A DNA stretch of 64,000 nt, taken from assembly GCA_013180625.2 (NCBI GenBank), contig SNVD02009680.1, positions 62,001 to 126,000 on the forward strand. Reading direction: 5' to 3'. The translations under genes and the position numbers were made by a program. How positions within the stretch are numbered: the first letter of the stretch is position 1; every line of letters begins with the position of its first letter. Below the pieces are notes generated by a model. The model did not search any database, had not been told where the DNA came from, and saw nothing but the letters and a program-made list of their open reading frames with translations. Positions 25,198 through 35,824 of the stretch are shown one piece after another. This stretch comes from Boswellia sacra (taxonomy: Eukaryota; Streptophyta; Magnoliopsida; Sapindales; Burseraceae).

Positions 25198-27219
25198 TTA
25201 CTGTTTGGGTGGTGTACCATCAATATCAACTAGATTCCGCAACACATCATAGTGTCCATAGCCATGGTAGAGGACCCTGATGGGGTTTTCTTTACCATAC
25301 TCTTGACCATATTCAGCTATAATTTTGAGGCTACCAGAAGTTGTGTCCCGCATGTAAACTGTGATTGGTGTCCTAAAAGTAGAACATCATGAGACAAAGA
25401 ACATCAACCTTTCTTATGTATTTATAATCAAAACAGTTTTGTTGCAGTGTAAGAGCATTAAATCGTGTTTAACACTTACTTGAGCACATGAGAGCACATT
25501 AGCAGCTCAGGTTCTCCTCCCCAGATGTGGGGCTGTCGCATCTGTACAACGTAAGTGTCGAAATCACCTTCGAGAAACCTGTCCATGCATCAAAATTTAC
25601 TTGCTTTCTAGACAATGAGTAGCTATTAGTGAATTCTATTACATGATTATAGACCAAAATTAATGCAGCAAGCATACCAGCCCAAAAGCTCAAGCTATTG
25701 GGATGTAGAAGCCTCCTACGTATAAGCTGTCATACATACAGGCCTTACTAGATTGATGTGGGACTTTTTGTTCCTACATCAGGCACCCCTTCTCCAAAGC
25801 CTGTCAATCCTCGACAGGTTCCAGAGGACAAGTACCCCTGGGGGGTGATGACAACAAGGGGAAATCTCACTCTGATACTACTTAATATAGCAAGCATACT
25901 AACTTAAAAGCTTAAGCTGACAGGGGTAGAGGCCTTCTACATATAAGCTACCATACAGGCCTTACCAGGCCGATGTGAGACGTTTTGTTCCTAAAAAAAT
26001 GCTGTGCCAAACAAATTGACATAATAATGACACAAAGGAATAAGTCAATTTTTTTAGAAAGAAAAACTTAGATAATAATAGAACTATTTAATTGTCATTT
26101 TCCACCAAACATTTCCAAGTAAAATTGTAATATGTTCTAATCCAAAGCTTCTCAAGAAAGTTAATTTACCATTCGGTGTCTGCACGTCTCTTGACGAATT
26201 CATCTGCAACCTGTCCCAAAAATGCGATGCGTTGTGTGAGAATGAAATGAAGGCATTTACCAGGGAAACAAAATTGGAAAATAAATGGTTTTCTGGATGG
26301 CTCTAACAACAACAAAAAAATTTAAATAAAAATAAAGATAAAAAAAGAAAGACAAAGCATATGACAGAAAGGAGGAAAGGAATAACAAAGCATAATCTAA
26401 ACAGAACATTCACTTTTTTTAGAACCCAGCAAAGTCTTGCAAAACTTAATTTTCTCATCCATAGGAAGAGTTAAAATTGGACTCAAAGAGTAAGAAACCA
26501 ATGGAGACTAGTCAGTACTTTATCTCTAAGCTGATCTGCAAGTTCCTTCTGCCGGCGATCGCTTTGCAATTGCTTCCCTTCTCTCAAGAAAGCGCCGTGG
26601 ATTACTGACCTGAACAAGCACCTTCCATCTCCTGTTATACCTGAATCAAACAAAACAAGCAATATCATGCCCCTCCATTCAATAACAAAAAAAAAAAATT
26701 CTAACTGTTTTTTTTAAGGCATCTTTGCAAATATACTCATACAAACATTTGCCAATGTATATTAAGGCTTCACATATTGTCATAATTAATTCAGAATAAA
26801 ATAGAAAGAAAGGAAAAAAAAAAATCTGAAAGATGACTTGACCTTCACCATAATCCATGCTTAACTTTCAGGGTTTTACACCAGGTAACAGAAAATAAAT
26901 CCTCACCAATTCAACCAACAATGAAATGATGGCTTGAAAATTAACTATCACAATGTAAAAAAGAGCACAAAATGAAAGCAAAGAATAAAGTTGATGACAA
27001 ATTCAAGAAGAAAAGCATATCAAATTTTAGCAGAAGAGGAAAAAAAAATCCTTTTCTTTGCTTACATAGAAAATATTTTCTTAGTTAACAATCTCATTTT
27101 CCAGAATCAGGAGTATCAATTTAATAGAATAAATGATGAAATTTCATCTAAAACGTACGAATTTTTTGAAACTTAAATGGGTTGTTACCAATCATAGCTT
27201 CACGTTTCTGCAATTTCAT
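25198..27219 (-). CDS. OTU-domain cysteine protease (deubiquitinase)
   Basis: Minus-strand exons are 27189-27219, 26519-26640, 26170-26210, 25480-25578 and 25198-25372, giving 155 residues. OTU proteases cleave ubiquitin from conjugates. The catalytic Cys lies in GITGDGRCLFRSV, about residue 18. The family core continues through VADEFVKRRADTEW, FLEGDFDTYVVQM, HIWGGEPELLMCSHVL and ITVYM, and ends with the general-base His in RVLYHGYGHYDVL. The closest type I recognise is the Arabidopsis At3g57810 (OTU4) group, but here the domain is almost the whole protein, lacking the long N-terminal region. The start MKLQKREAMIG is the first ATG after an in-frame stop (TAA) in the genomic sequence; an undetected upstream exon is possible. 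An alternative last exon may exist at 24499-24541. The third intron (25579-26169) contains a small retroelement. Confidence 0.88.
25664..25994 (-). mobile_element. TRIM-like nonautonomous LTR retroelement in an OTU intron
   Basis: Two diverged direct repeats of about 115 and 109 bp (25664-25778 and about 25886-25994) share AGCAAGCATAC, ATATAAGCT/GTATAAGCT, ACAGGCCTTAC and TTTTGTTCCTA. On the minus strand, just after the upstream repeat, TAGTATCAGAGTGAG resembles the initiator-tRNA-Met primer-binding site (TGGTATCAGAG). A purine-rich GGAGAAGGGGTG precedes the downstream repeat, as a polypurine tract would. There is no coding capacity in the ~110-bp interior. Structure and size match terminal-repeat retrotransposons in miniature. 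No target duplication was confirmed. Confidence 0.65.
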
Positions 27220-28375
27220 GTTGGAAAAATACGCAAAAACTGTACATTCACTCCATTATTGATGAGCCCTGATGGAGTACAAATTATGGAAGCTCAAGCT
27301 CATCTCTGAATGAGTTTGAAGTTTAGCTGGGAAGTGATAAGAGAATAATAGCGCATTGAAACCTTTTGGAGTTGTGTGGAGTGACAGTGAGAATCAGGGA
27401 ATAGAATTTGATGCCTTTTCATGAGCATACTAGTTCTGTGCTTAATTTGTTGATACAAAATTTATCCACTTAAACAGAGCCTCTGTAACCAGAAATCCAG
27501 CTCTTTTGCTTGATCAAAACGCCAAAAAAAAGAAAAATACTTTACACTTGTTAAATTCTTACAAGATCAACATTGAAGGGTCCAGGAAGGTTTGCCACCA
27601 GTGAATCAGAACCATCAGATTCCCTAGAAAACTGTTTAACGGTCGACTACATTACCCGCTAAAATTAATAACAACCGTTCAGTTTTCCACTATTAGCGTG
27701 AGACAACAAACATTTGCAATTGCATTTTATTGGCAGTTAATTGCTCTTCTCCACATTACAATTCTCAGGTTCTGGAAGTTTTGTTGGTGGGTTGTTACTT
27801 GCACCTAAAATTGAATCCTAGAGTTGTTAAATTATGACCAAATAACGAAACCACAAGGTTTCCCAGCGAGGAATAGCCAGGAGATTTTGAAAGCTCTGCT
27901 AAAAAATTTTTTTCCTTTCCAATGATATGAATTCTATCTCAAACCACTTGCATGTGGCTTACCCTGTAAGTGCAATTTGATTGTGTTGAAGTCTATGCAA
28001 AGAAATTTATTATTCTTAGGCAATTTTGTCGAAGAAATTTCATCAGTAAAACGATTTATATTGATGGCAACAATTCCAAATGGTGTACATATAACAAGAA
28101 TTGAAGATTTTATTGAAGGAATCATTTGGTGCTTGTTAGCTAAACAAAACTGCATCATCAAAATTCTTGTTGGTATACGTTTCAACTCTTTTTTTTTTTG
28201 TTTGGTTATATCTAGTCCTCCTATAAAAAGCTTCATTCTCTTTAAACCCATAAAGTTTTCATTTTGGATTCATCTCCAGGTAGAAAATATACGCATATAA
28301 TGAGTTGTATTCCAGGTGTTCTTTACATATATATTTTGTGAAAATTTTTCTCAGGAATCAACAGCAACCACCGAA
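27220..28375. other. Spacer between the OTU gene (-) and an unrecognised ORF (+)
   Basis: This is the shared 5' side of two divergent genes. It contains an open plus-strand stretch (27977-28200) and two short exon-like minus-strand stretches (27737-27804 and about 27560-27620) whose gene, if any, I cannot identify. Confidence 0.45.
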
Positions 28376-29260
28376 ATGAGTTCTAGAAAGCCTCCATTCC
28401 ACACATGTGCAGTTGTAATATTATCAATTGCACACATTGCCTACACAAGATCTCAAAATCTTAGTGGACCATTAGGTTCAATAGTTAAAAAAACAGCAAG
28501 ATTAGCAGCATTAGCTCGTCCACTTATCTATGCCCTCCAATATCAATGGTTGTCAATCCTCTCCTTAGCTGATTATCTTATCCTAAGCCTTGAGAATAAA
28601 GTTGAGACTCTTTTCCCATCATCAAACCATGTTTTCAACAAGATTGATAGACTTGTCCGAACTTTAGAAACACTTCCGGGAAAATTTGATGATGCTATTA
28701 ACAAATTTCCCACGATCATAAACCAAGACTCATTGCTAGATTGGGCACTACTTCAGATCATAGTATGGCTTAATTTTTCGATTTCTAGATTGAAATATTT
28801 GGGGTTAAAAAATGCAAAAGAGAAGGAGATTCTGATAGATTCAAACAGCAGTCTGATAGATTCAAACAGCAGTGAACCATTAGCAAACCAACCCACTTTC
28901 CCTCCTATACCTCAATCGCAAGGAGCTGAAAATGGCAAGGTTAACATGGCAACAAAGAAAGGTGTCATGAAGGCCACATACAAGGAAGCACTAGTAAAGA
29001 ACAAAGGCAAAGGAAATGCCTCGACCAAAAAGTGGATAAAGAAAAACAAAGATGATCACATGACTGTGAAAGAGACTCAGAAACAGGTAAAATCCGAGCA
29101 AGAAAGAACCAAAAGTGAAAATAAACTAGCGACTAGAAGTTATGAAAATCTAACTAAACGTGATCCCATTTTAGAACTTTTTGAGTCAGGATGGCTTATG
29201 AAACCAACAAGATCAGAGGGCAAAGGAAATTGCTTGTCAAGTTCTGATTCATACACGTGA
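28376..29260 (+). CDS. Unrecognised protein, about 294 residues
   Basis: I do not recognise this protein with confidence. The start MSSRKPPFHTCAV at 28376 follows a splice-acceptor-like TTTCTCAG, so an untranslated or coding upstream exon may exist; the frame is also open upstream to 28316. Residues ~1-130 are helix-rich and moderately hydrophobic (SGPLGSIVKKTARLAALARPL, LSILSLADYLILSL), followed by a phrase LVRTLETLPGKFDDAINKFP. The C-terminal ~90 residues are strongly basic and polar (Lys-rich), ending near DPILELFESGWLMKP. The SGPL...V...P layout faintly recalls the rubber elongation factor / lipid-droplet-associated family, which is a weak inference. A 21-bp tandem duplication inserts a second LIDSNSS. 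Codon use is ordinary and no frame break occurs over 294 codons, which argues for a real gene. Confidence 0.6.
   Translation: MSSRKPPFHTCAVVILSIAHIAYTRSQNLSGPLGSIVKKTARLAALARPLIYALQYQWLSILSLADYLILSLENKVETLFPSSNHVFNKIDRLVRTLETLPGKFDDAINKFPTIINQDSLLDWALLQIIVWLNFSISRLKYLGLKNAKEKEILIDSNSSLIDSNSSEPLANQPTFPPIPQSQGAENGKVNMATKKGVMKATYKEALVKNKGKGNASTKKWIKKNKDDHMTVKETQKQVKSEQERTKSENKLATRSYENLTKRDPILELFESGWLMKPTRSEGKGNCLSSSDSYT
28831..28872 (+). repeat. Perfect 21-bp in-frame tandem duplication
   Basis: Bases 28831-28851 and 28852-28872 are identical. They encode two copies of the heptad Leu-Ile-Asp-Ser-Asn-Ser-Ser (the first in the Ile-Leu-Ile context) without shifting the frame of the surrounding ORF. 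Perfect identity suggests a recent event. Confidence 0.9.
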
Positions 29261-29898
29261 GGAGATCCAAGAATGGCTGTGGCTTCGCCGTTTTGAATAT
29301 ATCCTAAGTCGAAGTCAGTTTCTGTATTTTATAGATAACCTTTAGCTCAATTTTCATCATCAAACACAATAGGTAAAGTAGCCTCTTTGCCACTATGTAT
29401 GTGTATGTCTGGCATGCAATTACATTATTATATTCAGTAGTGACTTCAATCATAATCTCTTGTATGTATCCAAAATTGTACATTAAATTTCTGGGAACAG
29501 GTCCATTGTAATAGACAATATCGACTGTAGCATCGAATTGGACAGTCGGCAATTAGGAGAATATAACCGAATGAGAATCAGGTAAGTTCATTTATAAAGA
29601 GTCTCCGATATACATTTTAAATTAATATCAACCACGTATCATTTTTAATAAAAATTTAACCTTAACTTGGTGTACATGCTAACAACTAAAGATTGTATAA
29701 TACTCTTTGAAAATTATATTTAATAATAAAAAATTTAACAAAAAAAGTAAGTTATTATTTAAAATTTGTTGAGTGCAACGCCAACATAATTTAATTTTCT
29801 ACACAATCTTTAAGTTGCTAATAATATGTGGCAAAACGTTAAAACTACCTTTAACAAAATTAACTTGCAATGTAATTTGTAACTTCTGAAAGTTTGTT
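29261..29898. other. AT-rich spacer before the AAA-ATPase remnant
   Basis: No supported gene is present. The N-terminal half expected for the AAA-ATPase remnant at 29956-30182 is not found here on either strand. Confidence 0.5.
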
Positions 29899-30013
29899 GT
29901 CTGTTATTTACAGTAAACACTGTCTGGGGACTACTGGGTTACTCAATTTCATAATGTCTGTTATTTACAGTTAATTAACACTGTCTGGGGACTACTGGGT
30001 TACTCAATTTCAT
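29899..30013 (+). repeat. Tandem duplication of ~55 bp across a splice acceptor
   Basis: Bases 29899-29952 and 29956-30013 are near-identical copies. Each carries the intron end CTGTTATTTACAG followed by ACACTGTCTGGGG, the start of an AAA-ATPase exon. The second copy has four extra bases after the AG. Confidence 0.85.
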
Positions 30014-30182
30014 GCATGGACTGTGGTCAAGTTGTGGAGACGGGAGTATAATTGTATTCACGACCAACTACAAGGACAGACTGGACCCTGCATTGCGGAG
30101 GGCAGGTAGCATGGACGCGCACATCAACATGTCATACTTCACCCCAACTAGGTTCAAAACTCTTGCTTCTAACTATTTTATG
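29956..30182 (+). pseudogene. AATP1-like AAA-ATPase remnant, copy 1, central part
   Basis: After a frameshifted exon start, the frame from 30012 reads LWSSCGDGSIIVFTTN, then YKDRLDPALRRAGSMDAHIN and MSYFTPTRFKTLASNYF. This is the sensor-1/arginine-finger region of the plant AATP1/BCS1-like AAA-ATPase family. Expected family residues are altered (Arg-Pro-Gly-Arg-Met-Asp has become Arg-Ala-Gly-Ser-Met-Asp). Similarity stops at about 30182. The Walker A and B part and the N-terminal membrane segment are absent upstream. This is a broken gene. Confidence 0.8.
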
Positions 30183-30511
30183 TTAGTATATTATATTGTG
30201 ATCAAATATTATATAGGTGACATGCAGGAAGTGATGAGTTATGCCATAAAATATGCCGTGTCATGTCACACGGAAGGATACGTTCTTTGCAAAAGACACA
30301 TGCTTTGTTTTTTTGCATATAACTACAAATAACCAATTGGTTAATTGCAGTTTTGTACGTAGTTGCTTGTCGTGATGACATGATTGGTAACAGATGCCTT
30401 TTGGGTAATATAAATCTTGGCAAGATATAGCGACCATTCAATATACACTTCTATGACTCATTGTATTTCCTATATGTATCCATTAGCCTAATGGTAGTAT
30501 TATAATTCAGT

Positions 30512-30935
30512 CACTACAAGGAAATCGGCCTTTTACCGCGGGCCGAAACCGCGGTAAAAAGCCGTCTGCGGTAGACCTACGGCGGTTTTAGCCCGCCGTA
30601 TAAAACGGCGCCGTAAAAAATATTTTTACTTTTTACCGCAGGCTAAATATTTTTACTTTTTACCGCGGTTTTAGCCCGCGGTAAAACTATTTTCACTGCG
30701 GACCGAGTGCCCGTAGTAAATATTTGTGCTATGGCCCAATTCTTTTACGGCGGGCCCTAGACCGCGGTAAATAAATTAACGGCAGGCCAGAAGGCCCGCG
30801 GTTAAACCTATTTACCACGGGCCGTTGGCCCGCGGTTAAGTTATTTACCGCTGGCCGGAAACCGAGGTCTGTAGGCCGCAGTAAAAGGGGTTCGTTGTCA
30901 TTTTACCGCGGTATATTAGCCCGCGGTAAAAAAAT
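30512..30935. repeat. CACTA left subterminal repeat array
   Basis: More than ten copies of a GC-rich word around TTTACCGCGG and its complement CCGCGGTAAA occur within about 420 bases, several as hairpin-forming pairs. Such arrays are the usual binding sites for the CACTA transposase. The GC content is far above the surroundings. Confidence 0.85.
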
Positions 30936-30972
30936 ACTGTAGTTCCATTACCCCACTGTAATTTTATTAAAT

Positions 30973-31036
30973 CATATTTTCACCTGTAACCATATTTTCA
31001 CCTGTAACCATATATTTTCACCTGTAGCCATATTTT
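30973..31036. repeat. Tandem repeat of ~18-20 bp
   Basis: There are three to four copies of ATATTTTCACCTGTAACC, with a two-base insertion before the third unit. They lie inside the CACTA element just after the left subterminal array. Confidence 0.85.
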
Positions 31037-31393
31037 CAATCTATTTTTTTAATTTAATTTTAAAAATTCATAATATGAATACATGAACCAATAAAATGAT
31101 ATTCCAATAGAAAATAAGTGTACAACATCAAAGTATATTTATTTGCAATACAACATAAATAATAAGTTAGACATTCACATACAACATAAGAGTACCATGT
31201 TTATTTGCAAATTCAACAATAATAGAAATCTAGAACTATGAAACATGTCTAAAAGTCTTATTCCCATTGAAGTTGTCATGTGAAAAAAACCTGCACAAAT
31301 AAAATGTAATAATTAGATGTCTTACTATTACTAAGTTTATTAAAGAAATTTAAGTAAATGTTATATGCCAAAATTAAAGAACTTCATATATAC

Positions 31394-33165
31394 CTAATTC
31401 TCCTCATTCTCCTCTTGATTTGTTGTTGCGGCGTCCGCGTTGACGCGATTTCGGTGTGCACTGGAAGCATCCGGAACTGAAGCCTAAGACATTTTAAAAA
31501 GTTCAGAAAAACTTTTAATCCTAAATAGTTCATCATCAAGTTCGATTTTTTCATATATCATTTACTTGTGAGAAAGGAGCATCAAGTTAAAGTTAAGTAA
31601 ATACCTGAGGTCGCACAGGTGGTGGCAGCTGCTCTTCGATGTCTGGAAATTTCTGTTGGAGAAAGTTGTACAACTGAGTATTGTAGTCCTTCAATTCTTT
31701 GTTCTCCACCTGCATTTCATGCAACTCTTGATGCAATTTCTCCACATCAACAGGTTGAGAAGAGCATCGACTTTTAACAATAGATGGAGATGGACCGTGG
31801 CCAAATGTACGGGCATAACCACGATGATCACGTCCCATTACATCACAAAAAACTCGCTCAGCCGCTGCATCTGTTCGTTGATCATCAGGTATTCTAGACA
31901 TTCCTTCTCTTAATTGGCTCTACAAAATGATGAGAATAAATCAAATGGTAATAAAGAGGATCGTGTAATCAATTTCATACAAAATGTAATAGGAAATAAG
32001 TTAGGTTAAAAAACGTACAATTATTTCGCCACTCTCATTATCAACCACATCTCCACTACTTGTAGTTCTAGTCTTAATAAACACACTGATGCGATCAGTT
32101 TTTTCTCCACTCTTCGACATCTTAATAAAGAAAAGAATTATTAGTTTGCAATTACAAATGAAGAAAGTTACAAATAAACCGTATTAACTACCATTGCAAA
32201 ATCTCAAACAATTCATATGAATTTAGATGGTGTTAAAACTTACCTCTTCTCTCTTTTTTGTAAAAGAAGTGCGTCCAGTCCTATGAAGAGCAAATTGATG
32301 GGCACGATTTGCCTTGTTTCTCTCTGCCTGAATCTGTAATTATGAAGAGCCAAAACAAACCAATAAATATATAGTTTATACATATATAATTTGTTAGGAT
32401 GATTTGGTTAAAACGATTATGTTAAACATGACTTTGATTACTTACTTGAGCTCCTTCGCTGCTCCAATAAGCGACCAAAATCCTCCAATGCTCTTCAGTA
32501 ATTTTCGGAGGAGTAAAGGCTAAACGTGCCTCATCTGTCGGATAAGGCTTGTAAAAGTCTCTCTTTACACGAGCCTTCCAATCCCTCCAAAGTACTCCCA
32601 TTGCTTTTAGACAATGCGGTCTGTACTCATCTGGAACATCCGTATTGTCCTACATTTACAGAAAATACAATGGATTAGTGTAGTTAAACTAAATATATTT
32701 CAATTTATCAATCAATATGTAAATGCATTACCTTCACTTCTTTCCAAATGGCATTTAATTTGTGCTCAGGCATGGCATGCCAACTAGTATAAGTCAATGG
32801 AGCCATTGACCCATTCCTAGCTATAATGCCCAGTTGTGATGTAAATGTCTCTTTATTTGGACCAATTGGCTGCCATGTACTGTTGAAATCAACATGTAAC
32901 GGTTGCCCTGAGCCCCATTCAGCATTACCCCGAGCAGCGCCCCGACCTTTTGGTACTTGCGATGACTCACCTAAGCATATGAAAGATTAGTTTGACACCG
33001 AGGTATAATTATAACATTTACGTACAAATATTATAACTTTAGTTTCAAACCTTGGTCTCCCGCATTCATCTGAGATTGGGAAGATGAAGATGATTGTCTT
33101 CAAGATGCTGCCTCTCTTCGTAGTGCACTATCCATAGAGTCATCTCTAAGTCTCTTTGGTGCCAT
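31394..33165 (-). pseudogene. CACTA-associated Transposase_24-type (Ptta/En/Spm) gene with a nonsense codon
   Basis: On the minus strand, exons read MAPKRLRDDSMDSALRREAA, then SQLGIIARNGSMAPLTYTSW, EHKLNAIWKEVK, YRPHCLKAMGVLWRDWKARV, TPPKITEEHWRILVAYWSS and AERNKANRAHQFALHRTGRT. They continue as a basic stretch and a coiled-coil exon (31610-31910: VEKLHQELHEMQVENKELKD), and end near 31394. This is the plant transposase family found as the second gene of CACTA elements, probably DNA-binding. The introns have clean GT-AG ends. Codon 22 of the first exon is TGA (33100-33102), so the copy cannot be translated from its natural start as read. The later exons remain open, suggesting recent inactivation or a downstream start. 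Confidence 0.75.
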
Positions 33166-33367
33166 AGTCACCTGCAAAAATATATTAACATTAGAAAATG
33201 TTATGCATATATATAATATATTAACCATTACAATAATAGATGACACGGATCAAATGTCATTTGTCTATGAAACCATAAATGTTTGATGCACATATAATGT
33301 ATGACAGGCAAATAATCTTAAAGTAAAAATGCTTTTCATGAATACATAAGAAACATCATATACACCT

Positions 33368-35285
33368 TCATTCAACATCATCCATCTCTTCATCACCATC
33401 TAGACCATTGACGTCAACTGTGGTTCCATCAACTCCTTGCCTAACCCAAGTAACATCTTCTTCACGAACAAATTCTCTTTCATCTAGTTCTTGTTGTGCA
33501 TACAACTCAACTTGTGGCACACTTTTTACCATATGCTCATAGTTCTTTATTGAATAAAGATCAAATGAATCTCTCACAGTCATCTTAAGAACTACATGCC
33601 AATCTTCTTCTACAGGATCTTGGACATAACAAACTTGTTCTGCTTGATTCGCAAGAATGAAAGGCTCATCATCTTCATGATTGAATTTGTATAATAGATG
33701 GTTAAAATTAACCATTGTGAAGTTAAATTCATCAAGCTTCTTTCCGACCCTATCATCTACCCAATCACACTTGAACAATACAAATTTCAACTCGTTCACA
33801 TAACGAATTTCAATTATATCTCTTAACACTCCATGAAATGTTACACTGCCTGAACGTGGATTTCTATCCTTTGCACTAGCATAGCAACTTGTATCAGCCT
33901 TCAAAACAACACCAGAATTTTGGGAGGTTCTACTATTGTCAATATCTTTTGTACGAAATTTAAAACCATTGACAACGTAACATTTGAAGCGTCGTGCAAT
34001 TGGTTTTGGGCCATTAGCTAAGTGTATAATTTCTTCAGGCAATGTTACATTCGGGAAATGTTGCAAAGTTTCCACCTATAGAAACCCACTAGTGTTAGAA
34101 CTCAATAGTAGATGACATTATCAATTTATTGAAGCAAGAAAGCTTACATGGTTTTTGAACCACTTATGAAATTTTGAGTTGTGTTCTTTCTGAATTTGAT
34201 GACTTGAAGCACGAGGAAGTTGTTGAGAGAGTATGTTGATATGCTCCCTTTGTAAAAGAAAACCATGAAATGAAAATGTAAACAAGATATTTTGAAAAAT
34301 GTTCACAATAAAATAGACGACGGAATAGGATTTCCAATTGTGCATGACTTACTCTCGAAATGGATCGATTATTGAGGAATTAACTAGCACATATCTATGC
34401 GCCTGAACCCAAGTAACATTGTCAAGAGTAAATTTCACCCCTTTTTTTGAAGTACCATCGTTGTTCCTAGGTGCTCGATTAACTTTAGTTTCAACTTTAT
34501 CAAGATATCGTGCACAAAAATTGGTGCACTCCTCCATCAAGTATCCTTTAGCAATAGAAGCCTCAGGATGTGCACGATTACGAACATAATTCTTCAAAGT
34601 TAACAAGTACCTATAATTTCAAGAATCTAGTGTAAGTGAAATTCATTCATGTATACCATATATGAAAAAAACATTATCCGTAGGATTTAATACCTCTCAA
34701 TCGGATACATCCATCGGAATTGTACAGGTCCACCAATCAATGCCTCTTCAGCAAGATGTACAAGCAAATGCTCCATCACATCAAAGAATGAAGGTGGAAA
34801 AATTTTCTCCAAATGGCATAGAGTTAGTACAACACGCTTTTGAATAATACTTAAGTCTTCATGTGTATTCACTTTAGAGCACAATTGCCTAAAAAAGTTA
34901 GCAACCTCAATCAATGTTCCGACAACATTTTTAGGCAATGCTCTACGTGCAGCAAGAGGAAGCAATTGTTGTATCAATATGTGATTATCATAACTTTTAA
35001 GACCCCAAATGCTACGCTCTTTTATGTGCACACGTCGAGAAATATTTGATGCATAACCATCTGCACCTTGACTCGCTTCAACACATTTAGGAAGACTACT
35101 TTGTTTTCTTTGTTCATTGAAAAGCATGCAGGAGGCAAGTATGCTTTCTGATTTCCCCGATATTGGGGGTGCAATGGTTTCCTTATTTCCATTTGATGTA
35201 AATCTTGTCGAGCCCTTAAATTATCTTTAGACTTTTTAGGATCCCCTAACAATATCCACCCATTACGGTGGCCACAAACACTTCA
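33368..35285 (-). pseudogene. Truncated TNP2-type CACTA transposase: DUF4218 and DUF4216 portions
   Basis: Minus-strand open blocks at 34687-35285, 34349-34606, about 34121-34260 and 33368-34075 keep one gene order. The first is the tail of the transposase (KSKDNLRARQDLHQM, YLPPACFSMNKENK), then DUF4218-like sequence (LLPLAARRALPKNVVGTLIE, FPPSFFDVMEHLLVHLAEEA, QFRWMYPIERY). The next block is LLTLKNYVRNRAHPEASIA. The last is DUF4216-like (RRFKCYVVNGFKFRTKDIDN, DIIEIRYVNELKFVLFKCDW). Such domains follow the Transposase_21 catalytic region in plant CACTA TNP2 proteins. Similarity stops abruptly at about 35285, so the catalytic domain is lost. The remaining blocks show few disruptions. Confidence 0.75.
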
Positions 35286-35750
35286 ATATCCATATTCACT
35301 TTTTATATATTTCTCAATCTAAAATAATGTGATTAAAAGCGGAGTAGTAAAACTAAGATATGAAGGTGATAATGAGGTAGCATGCAGGAATTACAGTTGT
35401 TGATGTTGACGGAAGCCCAAAGCACTTCAATCAACTCTCTCAAAGCTTGAAATTACGATGCTTTTACCCTGTTATCCCAACAAGTTTAAGCTATATAATG
35501 TTGTTATTATTAATCACTACAGATGCTTTTATGCGTGTTTGAGAACAGTTGGAATAGAAAGTGAATTAATAATATTTTCCACATTGTCTATATACTTGCT
35601 TTAAGTTAAAAACAGAATTTGCATACATGAACTATGATCTAAATAGAAAGCGACAAATAGATTTACATTCAGCTTTCAGCTAGCAACAAAATTTGCTAAT
35701 ATAATTTGTTATTCTTATATACTGTCTCCACTCTTAACCTGAAAAGTTTA

Positions 35751-35824
35751 TTTGGAATATGCTGGTTAAACTTGAATCCACCTGATCAGGGCTAAAGCTC
35801 TGGTTCAAACCAGCATATTCCAAA
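35751..35824. repeat. Perfect 17-bp inverted repeat with 40-bp loop
   Basis: TTTGGAATATGCTGGTT at 35751-35767 is exactly complementary to 35808-35824. It could form a stable hairpin. It lies in DNA inside the CACTA element that is not explained by transposon genes. The loop contains GGTTCAAACC, similar to a Pol III B-box, but no full tRNA fold is present. Confidence 0.85.

Noticed and set aside
30183..30511. Coding continuation of AAA-ATPase copy 1 up to the CACTA border
   Set aside because: After SNYF the translation loses all similarity to the family, so this stretch was not annotated as ATPase exon.
30512..30935. CRISPR-like array or satellite from regularly repeated GC-rich words
   Set aside because: Spacing is irregular, both orientations occur, and the position next to a CACTA terminus explains them as subterminal transposase sites; the genome is a plant.
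35797..35824. Possible tRNA from the GGTTCAAACC B-box-like word
   Set aside because: No matching acceptor stem, A-box or anticodon arm can be folded around it.
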